Positions 45,516 to 58,520 of a stretch of DNA of 64,000 nucleotides are shown here, in pieces. Position 1 is the stretch's first letter, and each line of letters opens with the position of its first letter. Location: positions 868,001-932,000 of the forward strand of contig JAQGEQ010000305.1 of NCBI GenBank assembly GCA_034620365.1, read 5' to 3'. Below the pieces are notes generated by a model. The model did no database searches. It was not told the DNA's origin and saw only the letters and a program-made list of their open reading frames with translations. This stretch comes from Pegea sp. RAD2-039 (lineage: Eukaryota; Chordata; Thaliacea; Salpida; Salpidae). Both the position numbers and the translations under genes were made by a program.

Positions 45516-48500
45516 ATGAAAAGAAGGTAAATAAATATCATTGTTCTTGAAATTGAAATTGAAATATTTTTATATTTGTTTTTTCATCTCATAAAACTTA
45601 TGGTTTATTTTGATTTAAAAATTATTTTTATAACCACAAAGATAACTACAAAATCTTAGAAAATTAGATCTTATAACTTTTGATAAAATCTCATGATATT
45701 AGCTAAAAGTTAATTTCTTTCTCAGCAGCTTATTTACTTTTGATCTCTAAGAAACTATTCTTAAAACATCTAAAGTTATTTTTTAATCATCTGACTTCAG
45801 ATCTTCATCACCTTACGGTCAAAGATCTCGATGTCCTCTTCCTTCAGCATCTCGTTACCATCCAAGAAACTCTCAGCCATCATATCAAAACAAAATTGTT
45901 GGTAATTTAGCAAATTTTCTGACTGAATGTAACCTCTTTAACTTGTAGGATCGATCTACTTGGCGTCGGTCACATGATTCTTCTTCAAGACAATCTGATT
46001 ATTATTTGAGTAATTCGAAATATAAGGTCCTTATCACTTAGATGTTGCTTAAACTCAACAAATCCTATTTTTTAGGGTTCATTGCCAAGAAGTTATCAAG
46101 GAAGATATTCAAATGAAAGACGATCTTATAATCGTTTGAAAAGAGTTCATCCTGAATCAGGCAAGTTTTTGTGTAACAAAATCCTCTAATATTATCAAAA
46201 CTAACCATCAAAGTGACTTTGTGATAAGAATTAAACATTTTATGAAAACTGATTAATTAACGAACAAAGAAAGACTTAATACAAACAAATCTTCGTTTGG
46301 TGGTCGAAGGTGTTGTTACAAATATACAACTTCTGTTTTGTTAATTACTATTTTCTGGTTACATCACCTTACAGCTAACTCATTACTTCCGTTCTGTTAA
46401 CTTTTGTATGATTCTGTTTTCAATTTAATATCACTTCGTTGATTTTCAACGATTTGATTGGTTAACAGAAGCTATTGTGTTTATTCCTTTCAACATAATT
46501 GTGTAGCTTACCACAATGTATCTACAGAATCTATATCTTCAAGACACTGTAGAAGCCCTTCTGTTAAGAGAAGTCGTAAAGACCGGCACTCACTTCGTTA
46601 TACTCGAAGTAGAAACCGGAGCTGTAGAACCGGAAGCTGTAGAAGTCGAAGCTGTAGAAGCCGAAGCTGTAGAAGCCGAAGCTGTAGAAGCCGAAGCTGT
46701 AGAAGCCGAAGCTGTAGAAGTCGAAGCTGTAGAAGCCGAAGCTGTAGAAGCCGAAGCTGTAGAAGCCGAAGTAGATCTTCTAGAACCCGAAGTAGATCTT
46801 CTAGAACCCGAAGTAGATCTTCTAGAACCCGAAGTAGATCTTCTAGAACCCGAAGTAGATCTTCTAGAACCCGAAGTTCTAGAAGTAGAAGTTCTAGAAG
46901 TATAAGCTCTATATCAAGCTGTGGTGATGACTACAAATCCATTAAACTTGAAGATAGTTCGTCAGTGCATAGTTTATCTTCAATATCAGGTTTGAACTTT
47001 TTGACAATTTGAAAGTTTTTCAATTTCATCTTTCTGCAGATTCATGTTCAGACGATCAACAAGTAAATAAATTCTTATACAAATTTCATCAGTCGATTAT
47101 TTTTCTATTGAAAAAAACTTTCTAATGTTTTCAGAATTTAGATATTCTACGAAATAATGCTTTGAACACGATGAAAGACTTCAAGTTTAATCTTGGTAGT
47201 ATGATGTTAACAATTTGATTTTATAAAAACTCTTTGACTTGTTCAGAGTTAGAAGACGGAGAAATAATTGATATCCCAAAAAAGAAGACTAGTGTGTTCG
47301 ATGACAAAACCGAAAGTTTAAATGGGGTTTACTGTCTTTCTCATTTAAAGGTGGATGGGATAAAGAGCAACATTATTGGGGAAAGTTTAGCTCCTGCTTA
47401 CAACAACTTATTGACTAAAAATATGGAACATTATTTCGTTACAAAGAAAAAGCATTCCTGTTGTGAAATGGAAAAACTATTATCAAAGACGAAGATAGAT
47501 TGTAAAAATCTACCCCAATCTACCCAAGGGTCATCTGGATATCCTTCATTACTGACTTGTCTAAAAGAGGAACCGCAAGCTGATGGAGAGGAAGATGAGT
47601 CTGTGATGCTGCAGGAGAAATTGGATGATCTTGGTATAGGTATTTCGTCAAGAATTAAAAGTTATAAGAAATGCAAGAAGTAAGAAATAGTTGACTATCA
47701 TTAAATTGCTTCTATCAAATTTTCTTTTAAAGAGCAATGCAAATTTACTACAATAGAGCACTAATACACAAGTTGGAAATTATAAAGATGACCAAAATCA
47801 TGGAAATAACTCAAGGAAGATTAGAAATAGTTGAGAGTAATAAGAAAGTAAACCACCTGCACCTCATCACCCACTATTTGTAACCAGTTATTTTTCATCT
47901 TGCAGAAAACTTCTGGTGCAACAACAACCATCTCAAAACCATCTTCTAGTGCACCAACAACCATTTCAAAACCATCTTCTAGTGCAACAAAAGCCATCAC
48001 TTCTGGTGCAACAACAACCATCTCAAAACCATCTTCTGGTGCAACAACAACCATCTCAAAACCATCTTCTAGTGCAACAACAACCATATCAAAACCATCT
48101 TCTGGTGCAACAAAAGCCATCACTTCTGGTGCAACAACAACCAGCTCAAAACCATCTTCTGGTGCAACAACAACCATCTCAAAACCATCTTCTAGTGCAA
48201 AGACAACCATCTCAGAACCATCTTTTATTGCAACAAAAGCCATCACTTCTGGTGCACCAACAACCATCTCAAAACCATCTTCTAGTGCAACAAAAGCCAT
48301 CACTTCTGGTGCAACAACAACCAGCTCAAAACCATCTTCTGGTGCAACAACAACCAGCTCAAAACCATCTTCTGGTGCAACAACAACCAGCTCAAAACCA
48401 TCTTCTGGTGCAACAACAACCATCTCAAAACCATCTTCTAGTGCAAAGACAACCATCTCAGAACCATCTTTTAGTGCAACAAAAGCCATCACTTCTGGTG

Positions 48501-51500
48501 CAACAACAACCATATCAAAACCATCTTTTAGTGCAACAACAACCATCTCAAAACCATCTACTAGTGCAACAACTATCTCAGAACCATCTTCTGGTGCAAC
48601 AAAAGCCACCACTTCTTTGCAACCATCTTCTAGTGCAACAAAAACCATCTCAAAACCATCTTCTAGTGCACCAACAACCATCTCAGAACCATATTCTAGT
48701 GCACCAACAACCATCTCAAAACCATCTTCTAGTGCAACAACAACCATCTTAAAACCATATTCTAGTGCACCAACGACCATCTCAAAACCATCTTCTAGTG
48801 CAACAACAACCATCTTAAAACCATCTTCTAGTGCACCAACAACCATCTCAAAACCATCTTCTAGTGCAACAAAAACCATCTCAAAACCATCTTCTAGTGC
48901 ACCAAAAACCAATACTTCTGCTGCACCAAAAGCCACCACTTCTGGTGCAACAAAAGCCACCTCTTCTAGTGCAACAAAAACCACATCAAAACCATCTTCT
49001 AGTGCAACAAAAGCCACCACTACTGGTGCAATTACAACCATCTCAAAACCATCTGCTGGTGCAATAAAAACCATCTCAAAATCATCTACTAGTGCACCAA
49101 CAATCATCTCAAAACCACCTTCTAGTGCACCAACAACCATCTCAAAACCATCTTCTGGTGCAACAAAAACCATCTCAAGACCATCTTCTGGTGCACCAAA
49201 AGCCACCACCTCTGGTGCAACAAAAACCATCTCAAAACCATCTTCTAGTGCAACAACAACCATCTCAAAACCATCTTCTGGTGCAACAACAACCATCTCA
49301 AAACCATCTTCTGGTGCAACAAAAACCATCTCAAAATCATCTACTAGTGCACCAAGAACCATCTCAAAACCATCTTCTGGTGCAACAACAACCATCTCAA
49401 AACCATCTTCTGGTGCAACTAAAACCATCTCAAAACCATCTTCTGGTGCAACAAAAACCATCTCAAAACCATCTTCTAGTGCAACAACCATCTCAAAACC
49501 ATCTTCTAGTGCATCAACAACCATCTCAAAACCATCTTCTGGTGCAACAAAAACCATCTCAAAATCATCTACTAGTGCACCAAGAACCATCTCAAAACCA
49601 TCTTCTGGTGCAACAACAACCATCTCAAAACCATCTTCTGGTGCAACTAAAACCATCTCAAAACCATCTTCTGGTGCAACAAAAACCATCTCAAAACCAT
49701 CTTCTAGTGCAACAACCATCTCAAAACCATCTTCTAGTGCACCAACAACCATCTCAAAACCATCTTCTAGTGCACCAAAAGCCACCACTTCTGGTGCAAC
49801 AACAACCATATCAAAACCATCTTGTGGTGCACCAAAAACCATATCAAAACCATCTTCTAGTGCGCCAAAAGCCACCACTTCTGGTGCAACAACAACCATA
49901 TCAAAACCATCTTGTGGTGCACCAAAAACCATCTCAAAACCATCTTCTGGTGCACCAAAAGCCACCACTTCTGGTGCAACAACAACCAGCTCAAAACCAT
50001 CTTGTGGTGCACCAAAAACCATCTCTAGCCGACATGTCAGCAGATATAGAAAAGTTAATTCTAAAAATGATAATTACGAAGATAGAAAAAAGAAAACGGA
50101 GACACCGATTGTGACCGGTATGACGTCATCAAGTATTTTTATTGTGTCTTCATCAATAAATTTTACAGAAATTGTTGAAAAGACTCAAAAAGTTACAAAA
50201 TCTTCAATTTCACTCCAAAAAGATCTTCTTGATTCACTGATCAAGCATATAAGAAGTAGTTTAAGTCATAAATATCTTCCATATTCACAAGATCATCTTC
50301 AAGTTGCTGAAATCTTTTATGGCAATCCAAGTATGTTTTCAAAGATATCTTTTCTAAATTTCACAAACTTCTTCTTTTCAGTTTTCCTCTCTAATTGGAA
50401 ACTGAGTTACTCCGAAATTACATCTGAGACTCACCAAAGTGATTCATATCCAACAGAAATCTCTTATACGAGTCCTCTTCTCAGCTACAGATCCTATAGA
50501 CTTAATTCAAATATTGAAAGATCAAATCTGGATGTCGATTCACCATTCTTCAACAACTTCTTACATCCACACAAGATCATTTGCTCTTATGACCTCACTG
50601 GAATATGTTCTAATCCAACTTGTAAATATCAGCATATAAGTAACTCACTTCATGCATCACCGAGTCAAATCTATCTCGATCTTCTCGCATACTGTCCCAC
50701 AATGCTCAAAACATCCTCTGATGTCCCTGTCCGACCCAACGATCCTATGGATGTAAAATTAGCGGTCAGATGACCCATATTACTCGGACACTTGTCCCCA
50801 ACTACTTTTATCATAGGCAGCGGAAGCAACAGTCAAACGATTGGTAAAAATGGACCCGTCTGACGTCAGCAACGTCTCGAAGATCTGCCGGAAGTTGATT
50901 CAACTCATCAATCGCGCTTTAAACTCGAAGGTATATTTCTGTCACTTGATGGCGCTTTCATCATCTACTTCTAGAGCGTTCTCATGACACCACGTGACAC
51001 AGGATACCTGCCACAACTCGCTGATGACGTCACTACAACGAATGAAGTCACTGCCGACGATGACGTCACAGAAGTTGGTCCTTTTGTCAACTTCAACCAT
51101 TTGACAAGTCAGCTGCATCGCGTTAGTGACGTCATTACTCATTTGTATCATGCAGCTAATCGCTTACAAGTCGATGACGTCACTACTGAGCGCTATCTGT
51201 CACGTTACTATGACAACAGCGATCTAATCGACGAAAATGATGACGCAACAATGACGAAAGCACTTGAGGCGCAATTACATCAGCACCCTGACAACGTATC
51301 ACTACGTTTCAAACTTTGCCGCTTGTATCAAAGCAACAACCAAATCAGGTGACCTTTTGACCCTTGTATCTGGCAACCGGTGGTGACGCCATCACTACTA
51401 CGTCATCAGACAAGTTTTGAATCTGCTGTGTTTGGGAATCGAATTGAATCAAACAGATGTGGAATTATGGAAGGCTTACTTGCCTATGTTTAGACGTGAC

Positions 51501-54206
51501 CAACTGTCCAGAGGTCTCATAAACACCTCGCAGCTGCTTCAAGTGGTCCATGAGTGCCTCACCATCTTGCCTTTGGTCCACACTATCTGGGACGAGGTAA
51601 GTAGTTGTGGAATAGTGCTGATGACGTCATAACTTCGATAACTTAGGTGCTTAATTGGGAGTGGCCCTTAGAGGATCTATTGGGACTTTATGATTTGTTA
51701 CTAAGCAACTTAGAGACTCATATCTCGGATGTGAAAGATGTTGATCGTTTCTATTCCCGCTGGTTGCTATGCGCTCTTATGGAAAAGGTTCATTTGTTGA
51801 TGGTTGCTAAGGACGCAACAGTAGCCAATCAAGTACTACAGGTAATTTTCGTCTTGATCCTAATCACTGATCTTCATCTTTAAGATCATATTAGGAAAAA
51901 TTATCAAAGTTGATAAGCGCGCGTATTTCATGTCGCGGTCCGCTTTTACAATCGCAAGATCTTGCCTTAATCTGTTTCGCTTCACTGCATCTTCATCACT
52001 GTCATCAACTTCCCGCTGGTTTCTATGACGACAGCATCACGTGAGTGACGTCATCTATCGTATTGAAGATGACGTCATCTGTATTTACAGAGATCTCCGC
52101 TTCGGATTGTGCGTCGGCGAGAAGGTGATTAAATTTCCGATGACGTCATCAGTTCGTGATAACGCCGGCGCTATTCAAAATAAGCTACAGTGTAAGTGAA
52201 GTGGTTGATGACGTCACGTGGTTGCTTGATGACGTCACTGCTTGGTTTGTAGATTACATATCAGTATGTGAAGAAGCTGGAATAGATCACGAACTGAATC
52301 TAGAGAATCGCTTCTCGCTGTTAAACGCGATCGTCGATATGTACGCGATCAATCATAAGTGGGCTGATATCGAGTCGTTGTTATTGTAAGTGTCCATGAC
52401 CAGCTGGTCACTTGCTAACCACTTGTACGTATCCTAGTGACGAACTGGACAAAGTAATAAAGCGTGGGGACAAGTTGGGGCGAAACGCGAAAGAACTCGC
52501 CGCTAAATGTCTCGAAACTCTGATTTCGCGATGCGCAAGAAGTTTTAATAAAGAGGTTGATTGTTGAAAGATCTTTTGAAAGATTCTACATCTTCTACTT
52601 GTTCAGATCTTCACAAAGATCTTGAAATACTTCCCTAGAAGTCCAAGGATAACTTTCATCATCTCCAGATTTTATGTGTCCCATGTGATGATGGATTGGG
52701 ATTCTGCTCTTCAACATCTTCTCACTTGTGTCTTCAACATGATTGATCAAACTCGAAGTGAATTTTTTTCTTAATTTTCAAACAAGTGTCAATTTAGCAC
52801 CTTGATTTGTAAAAACTCCTCGCCATGTCTTTTTACAGATGTAAATCTACCCGCGCTTCTAAATGATGACGCAAATAATTGCTCGGCGGTAATCGAGTCT
52901 TTAATTGGATTCGATTTAGATTCGGACATCAGAACCAATCATTTGCGTCAAACTATAATCCGTCCTCATCCTGAGATCATTTTAGAAGATTTCCAATATG
53001 AGAAAGTTTATTTGTGGTTATGTAACTGGTAGGTGGTGACTTCATGTAAGCATCTCTCATCTAACTCATCACTTGTACAGTTTACTCAAAACTCAATTCA
53101 CCAACAACAGAGAGAAATCTTTTGAAAGTATACAAGCGAGATACAGCATCTATATCTCCGCTATTGAAGATGTAGCAACTGAGCGAGAACGACAAATCCT
53201 CTGGACTCAGTAATCACAATTTTTTTGATCCTTATTAAAATTATGATTTTACAAAACCAATCTCTAATTTTTCAGGTATCTTCTTGATCTTCAAATGACT
53301 GGTAATCAAATTGGGATTGTCATCAAATCAGAAGATTATCCGACTCATAAAGATTCAAAGATGTTATCAAGAATCTTCTGGATGAGGCATTTCCGTGTGA
53401 AACTAGAACAATGTTTAACTTCTAGTAGATACAAATATCAGTTCAAATCATCTTTATATGAAGGACGTCACTACAATGATTACAACTTCCATAACATGGT
53501 GATCTTTTATATCTTCAACTGATCCTCATCTAATCTTTATTTTTAGATTGTAGATGTATTGATGAAATGTTATTCTGACAAATGGAGGTCGAAAGTTCTC
53601 AATAGTATGTCTGAATTGATGCCTTTGAATATTCCTCTTCTGATCCGGTTTGTAAATCACTTCATCTGATCATTAAACTGATCTTCATCATCAAAAGAGC
53701 CTCGAATCATTTGCACCAGAGCAGGGATCAGTATTTAAACGCTTCTACATTGTGGAATCTGATTTATAAGAACAGAAGCATCCGATGTAAGAATATCGAA
53801 GCATGGAAAATGTGAGATCTTTTTATTGTCTCCAGATAATTTTTTAACAATTTTTTTTCTAATTAGAATCATCAACGCGAATTATGAAAGTCGAAACTCT
53901 AATGAGGTAACCAATCTGATCCCTAATTTCATTTTTAACTTTTCATTTTTTCAGTTTATTAATATTATGAAAAATGCTGCATCATCCGTCCCGCGGTCCA
54001 TAGAAATCTGGCAACAGGTCATCATCTCCGCCGTCTTTTATTGAATCAATTAAACTTTTTATTTTCAGATTCTTATTTTTGTATTCAAAAAAGGTTCCGC
54101 AGCCCTTCTAGATAGCCTAGAAGCCCCGATCGAAAACCTGATTGGTTGTAACTTCAATCATATTATCAATAAGCTGTTGTCAAAATCCTCTGAAGCTCTT
54201 CCTTAA
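45516..54206 (+). CDS. ZFC3H1: ZFC3H1-like zinc-finger protein with RS tract and giant Ser/Thr/Pro repeat
   Basis: ZFC3H1 works with MTR4 in the nuclear PAXT connection that delivers polyadenylated RNA to the exosome. Early exons: 45516-45526, 45801-about 45901, 45949-46026, 46076-46160 (GC donor), 46507-46989, 47040-47062, 47135-47195, 47247-47679, 47733-47847, 47906-50330, 50382-50764 and 50817-50930, then short exons to the stop at 54204-54206. Order: RS-rich start; ELEDGEI acidic motif; short coiled coil ([20 protein letters not shown]); about 700 residues of repeat; the C3H1 zinc finger [18 protein letters not shown]; then HAT/TPR-like helices ([44 protein letters not shown]) matching the human C-terminal half. 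Phases match from 45949 to 50930. The 45901/45949 junction is uncertain: a GTTGGT donor at 45898 would keep frame. Confidence 0.88.
46161..46162 (+). other. Non-canonical GC splice donor in the ZFC3H1-like gene
   Basis: GAATCAG|GCAAGT pairs with TTGTGTAG at 46499-46506 in phase 1. It is the second GC-AG intron in the window. Confidence 0.65.
46612..46905 (+). repeat. RS-domain coding repeats (15-bp then 21-bp units)
   Basis: About ten 15-bp units (AGCTGTAGAAGCCGA, coding SCRSR) are followed by about six 21-bp units coding SRSSRTR, giving an Arg/Ser-rich tract. The near-identical units point to recent expansion. An overlapping frame reads as Glu/Ala/Val repeats and is a by-product. Confidence 0.9.
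47906..50025 (+). repeat. Ser/Thr/Pro-rich coding minisatellite (33-bp and 24-bp units)
   Basis: The main unit is 33 bp and codes [11 protein letters not shown]-type 11-mers, dozens of copies, interspersed with 24-bp units coding ATKAITSG. About 700 residues lie in one exon that joins in phase to the exons on both sides. Because the unit is a multiple of three, stop-poor and repeated, the tract is also open in the other forward frames ([10 protein letters not shown]-type) and in one reverse frame over about 2.2 kb. Low hydrophobicity and no Cys suggest a disordered, possibly phosphorylated or O-glycosylated, linker before the zinc finger. Confidence 0.93.
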
Positions 54207-54773
54207 ATTCTTTTTTATTATTGTTGTTGTTGCCAATAAAACAAGTTTTTTAGAAAATATTTTGTGTTTTTTTCTCGGAATTTAGTTTTGAAACAAATTT
54301 CAACTTCGAAGAGCTTTGATCTGTGTCTTGAGAGGACCTAGATGTGTTTTGTAAATTGCATCAAATCTTTGGAACAACTTTTATGATCTAAATGATTTAA
54401 TTTATTTATTATCTGATGATTATGTTGAGAATCTACGAGTTCGACCACAAACTGAATCCTGGTGGTCGGGGACAGGTCCCTTATTTGTGTCTTTCAACCT
54501 GATTTGTTGTCAAGAGAACAAATGGAGTGCTTTGATTTGAGATAATTTTATTTGCAAACAAACAAGTCGATAAACACATGCGTCCAAAACTTCTTCAATT
54601 TTAACTGAAATGTTGAGAATCACAAATTGACTCTTTTGTGCAATTCATCACAACATTAAGCTGAAAAAATAAAAAGATGAAGAAGTCCTAACATATCTTC
54701 ATGAGAAAGCTCAGAGGCAGTTTTACAAATACATCACTTAAGTATGTACATCCAGATGACGTCATAGGAGTCT
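54207..54773. other. Convergent spacer between the ZFC3H1-like and phosphatase genes
   Basis: 568 bases with AATAAA signals for both strands: 54235-54240 (plus), and on the minus strand TTTATT at about 54548. Nothing else seen. Confidence 0.6.
54235..54240 (+). terminator. Poly(A) signal of the ZFC3H1-like gene
   Basis: AATAAA 28 bases after the stop codon. Confidence 0.7.
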
Positions 54774-57700
54774 TTAAGAACATCCATCTGATTTGAGACT
54801 AAGAAGATTTAGGACTTCTTCTCCCGAGATGCTGATTGATTGATGACATTGCAAATCAACTGAATCGTCTACAGGATCATTTAGTTTTGCCTGAGATCAA
54901 ATAGAAAATCAAAAAATGATCAGAGAGCCAATTAAAGACTTCTACCTCCTTTACAGCTGCCTCGTAAAGATATAAGAGATGATTGAAAGAGTGAAAAATA
55001 CCGGGCCGCATCTGACAAGTCAGGACAGACAATTGGTAGATGTCCACGACATCTTCATTTTGTAATCGATTATGAATGACAGTCCAGCAAGCAAACTGAC
55101 CCGCAGATGTTGACCCGAATCTGCGATCAATACCAAAATGGCTTTTAGTGATAAAAACTTTGAAATAAAAAGCCTCAAAATGGATTTTGACAGAAAAGCT
55201 AAAATGGCGTTTAGAAGAAAATCCCTAAACATAGAAGAATCGCGTTTTAGTCATTTACCGATCTTGAACAACAGTTGATCCTTCTTTAGTTGCTGCATAC
55301 TTCGAAACAATTGAGACAAACTTTTGATTCTCATCTGTCACGTGATTTTCATCCCATTCTTTGATATGAAATTGCTTCACCATCAATACATAATCATCCT
55401 ACAAAAGATGACACTAGATGTCGCTAATCGCTTCAATTACTTCAAAAACCTTCGTTGCTTCCAACACAAAAGTCCTTTGGATGAAACCACAATCTTCCTC
55501 TTGACTCAGAGTAACTTTGAAAGATGAGAACTGCAAAGGATTATCTTGAAGTGGCCAGTAGATGTCGCTATCATCATTCTGTCGAAATCGAAGCTTCAAG
55601 AAGTGATGACGTCATCAGCAGATGCCTACCCAATCTTTGTCACCTAAAGTGACTATGACAGAGCAATTGAAGTCCCAAATAAGTTGCCAGAAGTCGGTCC
55701 TGGTCGATTCGATAGGTAATTGTGTCACTATAAACTGGGTACTGTTCCTGTAACCCTTGGGACAAGTGGACAGTTGGTACAGAGTTGAGGGACACAATGA
55801 TGTCCTACTTGTAGATACGATGCGTTGATGTACTCGCTTCCTTCTTCACTAGAGTTCTTATCACGGAGTCGGACACAAGATTTAAAGATGGGGAGAAGGG
55901 CACCTTGCCGGTTCTTATCACGGTTCATCGTTCGCATCGCAAAACTATTCTCCACCGGGATTTCTAAATGACGTTTGAGATGCTGTGGAGGAGCTGGGAT
56001 CAGTATGAAGATCATTAGATGATGAAGATCACCTCAAATTGCTTCTCGATCACGTTTTTAGGGCGTTGAACATCTTCAGTGACAGAATGTTGATGTGACT
56101 TGACCAGCAAGTTGTAATAGGTCAGCAGTTCCTTCCTATGGACCACAGTACACCCCACACGGATGTATTCGAGGACAGCATCGTGGACAAACACATATTG
56201 GTCCTAAGACACAAGTCTAAGTGGTCAGAAGTGATTTGTGGACCACTTACTTGTGTTTGGACCAGATGGTTGCGTTGTGTTCGTATATGACGCAGAAAAG
56301 TTGGAATGTTAATCGATCCTGTGGTCTTCAGCATCTGAATCATCGCTTGGATGACGATGTAGGTCCCTGTGCGTCCAACTCCAGCGCTAAAGACTCGGTT
56401 GTCATGGTGATGTGGTTACTAACCAATCACTAACCTGCAGTGGACCACAATTGGGGCAGTTTGTTCGTCTTTTGATGATTGTTTGATGAATGAAAGAACA
56501 GGAAGAATATAATCCGGGGTTCCATGGTCCGGCCACTCTGTATAATGGTACTGGACCACTTTCCGTTCACCACCCGCTTTCTGCAAATGGTCCCAGATGA
56601 GCTGATGACGTGGAAAAGAGGACCAAATACCGTCCGTTTGCTCAATTTGCTATTTTTGATGATAAAAGTTCGAATGGTGTAGTTGGCAAAGACTTGGGTT
56701 TGTTTGATGGACACGGTGATGTGTTTGTAAACTTCTTTACCATCTCGCGGCCAATAGCGGTCACATTTCCGCTGTAAACAAACCGGAAGTAGAAGATTAT
56801 CGAAACTAATCAAGCGTGACTAACTCTTCCGTTTTCAATCAAATTTGTTATCATGATTACCACTGAGACATTATTATTCCAAATCATTTCCCAAAAGTCA
56901 CTGAAAGTTGAAGGTAGCGGCCCCTGTGATGTAATGAGACTGATGACGTCAACATGATGACGTCACACGCCACTTACTTGACACGCGATGAATCCTTGTT
57001 GGTTGGTGAAACTCGAAACGTAATTAGCGTTCACATAATCACAAGGACTTCCCTGACGTTTCGCTTCTTTCAAATGAACGCGCGTGTGATCGTCTGAAGA
57101 GAAACACGTCATCAGAAACACGTCATCAAAAACACGTCATCAGAAACACGTGATCAGAAGATCTTGAGAATTTAGAAGTTAAAATGAAAATATTGAAGCA
57201 ACTAACAAGCTACAATATTATTGTATCGATTCTTATCACAATTTTCCAACAAATTTGAAGCTTCTGTTGTAAACTGAGAGCTCACAGATTCATTCTGGAT
57301 CGCCTAAGATACAAATACGCCATCAGATGACGTCACAAATTGAAAATGACGTCACTTGAAACTCCTGCAAGAAGAGAAAATCGTTTCCATGGTGACGTTG
57401 AGTGACGTAAGATTGAAAATCGTCGATCGCAATCGAATTAGTCATCAAATCCGGCATCGGAGCTAAAAATTAACTTCCGTTATTGTCGCGTAGCAACGCA
57501 TATGACGTCATCACCTGGCTGCGTCGTTTCTATCCATTTCTCGTCACTTTTGACGTAGCGTTTCCGGTCAGATTGATGATATAGATGACGCGCGATCATC
57601 AAAATGATAAAGATGAGGAGCAGTGATCCTACAGCAATGATGACGATGTTGAGGACCTCGGATTGTGGTTCTGGTGAGGTTGGACCCGGACCAGAAAAAG

Positions 57701-58333
57701 TCGGTTCTGTAGCTGTAGTAACTAGTGGTTAGTAGATAGTTACTTGGTTGTCATGACACTCACGTGTTTCTATGCACGGATTTGTTTCCGGTTTCATCTT
57801 CCAATGTCCGTTGGCAACACACAGCAGTTCATACGCCCCCTGGTGGTGGTTACAGTAGAAGAAGATGCGCTCATTCAAGCGGAACCGCCTCCGCTTCCTC
57901 ACTTCCGGTACTCGATGAAGCGAATATTTATTACCCGGATCATTACAATGCATTCCATTTGCTAAAAGCAACCAATCAGAAATCGCTCTAAAAGATGACG
58001 TCATCGCTCACGGCGTCCACATGACGACTTGCGGCAGCAACGGTACCCGATCGCGCTCTCCGCGTCCTCCACACAGATCTTGTTGCTAGCACAAACCGCG
58101 CGACTACAAACCGATTCGTTCCGGGTCGTTGGCGCCGCTGATGACGTCATCTCCGGTAACGATGTAACGTTCAGTGACAGCGATTGTGACGTCATTGATT
58201 GATCGGGTGCTGTTGTGACATTAAAAGTAAGAAAAGCGCTTGTGCGTCCTGTGGATGACGTCATAGTTGGTTGGTTATGCTTGAGTGATTTTGAAAAGTT
58301 ACCAAGCAGGAAGACGAAGAGAAGGATTTTCAT
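54774..58333 (-). CDS. Receptor-type tyrosine phosphatase with a CCP domain and inactive D2
   Basis: Type I membrane phosphatase removing phosphate from protein tyrosines. Seventeen exons, from 58333-58012 to 54890-54774, sum to 2,622 nt (873 aa) with every phase matching. Order: signal peptide [16 protein letters not shown]; Ser/Thr-rich mucin-like stretch; a Cys-rich piece ([15 protein letters not shown]...CC); one CCP/sushi-like domain (HCNDPG...FFYCNHH...LLCVANGHW); membrane span [20 protein letters not shown]; then D1 with [20 protein letters not shown] and the catalytic [10 protein letters not shown] (Cys at the exon 9/10 junction). D2 follows the same plan ([21 protein letters not shown]), but the P-loop reads [12 protein letters not shown] (catalytic Cys to Asp, Arg to Ser) and WPD becomes EWDENH, so D2 is dead. 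The ectodomain is short; I cannot place it in a named RPTP subtype. Confidence 0.93.
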
Positions 58334-58520
58334 TGGTTGAAATCAAATCATGCAAAATTGTAACAAAAATTAAAAATAAAATTTAAAAAAAATTTCTGAA
58401 ATAAATAAATTGGGAAATTTAGTTTTAAGAAGAAAGAAGAAAACGAAATTTGAAATCGAAAATAAATCTGCTAGTTTATAAGAATGTTCTGTAAGATGGT
58501 TGTGACGTCATTGAAGTTTA

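Noticed and set aside
46516-46905. Glu/Ala/Val repeat frame overlapping the RS tract
   Set aside because: Shifted reading of the RS-coding repeats. The RS frame fits the flanking exons by phase.
47821-50022. A 733-codon open frame on the minus strand ([11 protein letters not shown]-type repeats)
   Set aside because: It is the antisense reading of the Ser/Thr/Pro minisatellite, whose unit length is a multiple of three and has no stop in that frame. The plus-strand frame joins in phase to ZFC3H1 exons on both sides; the minus frame has no splice or domain support.
47916-50114. Long forward frames reading [10 protein letters not shown] repeats
   Set aside because: Shifted readings of the same minisatellite. 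They do not connect to the coiled-coil exon or the zinc-finger exon.
55020-55232. Small minus-strand frame extending past the phosphatase exon at 55120
   Set aside because: The D2 P-loop exon starts at 55120 after a CGCAG acceptor. The extra codons upstream belong to the intron.
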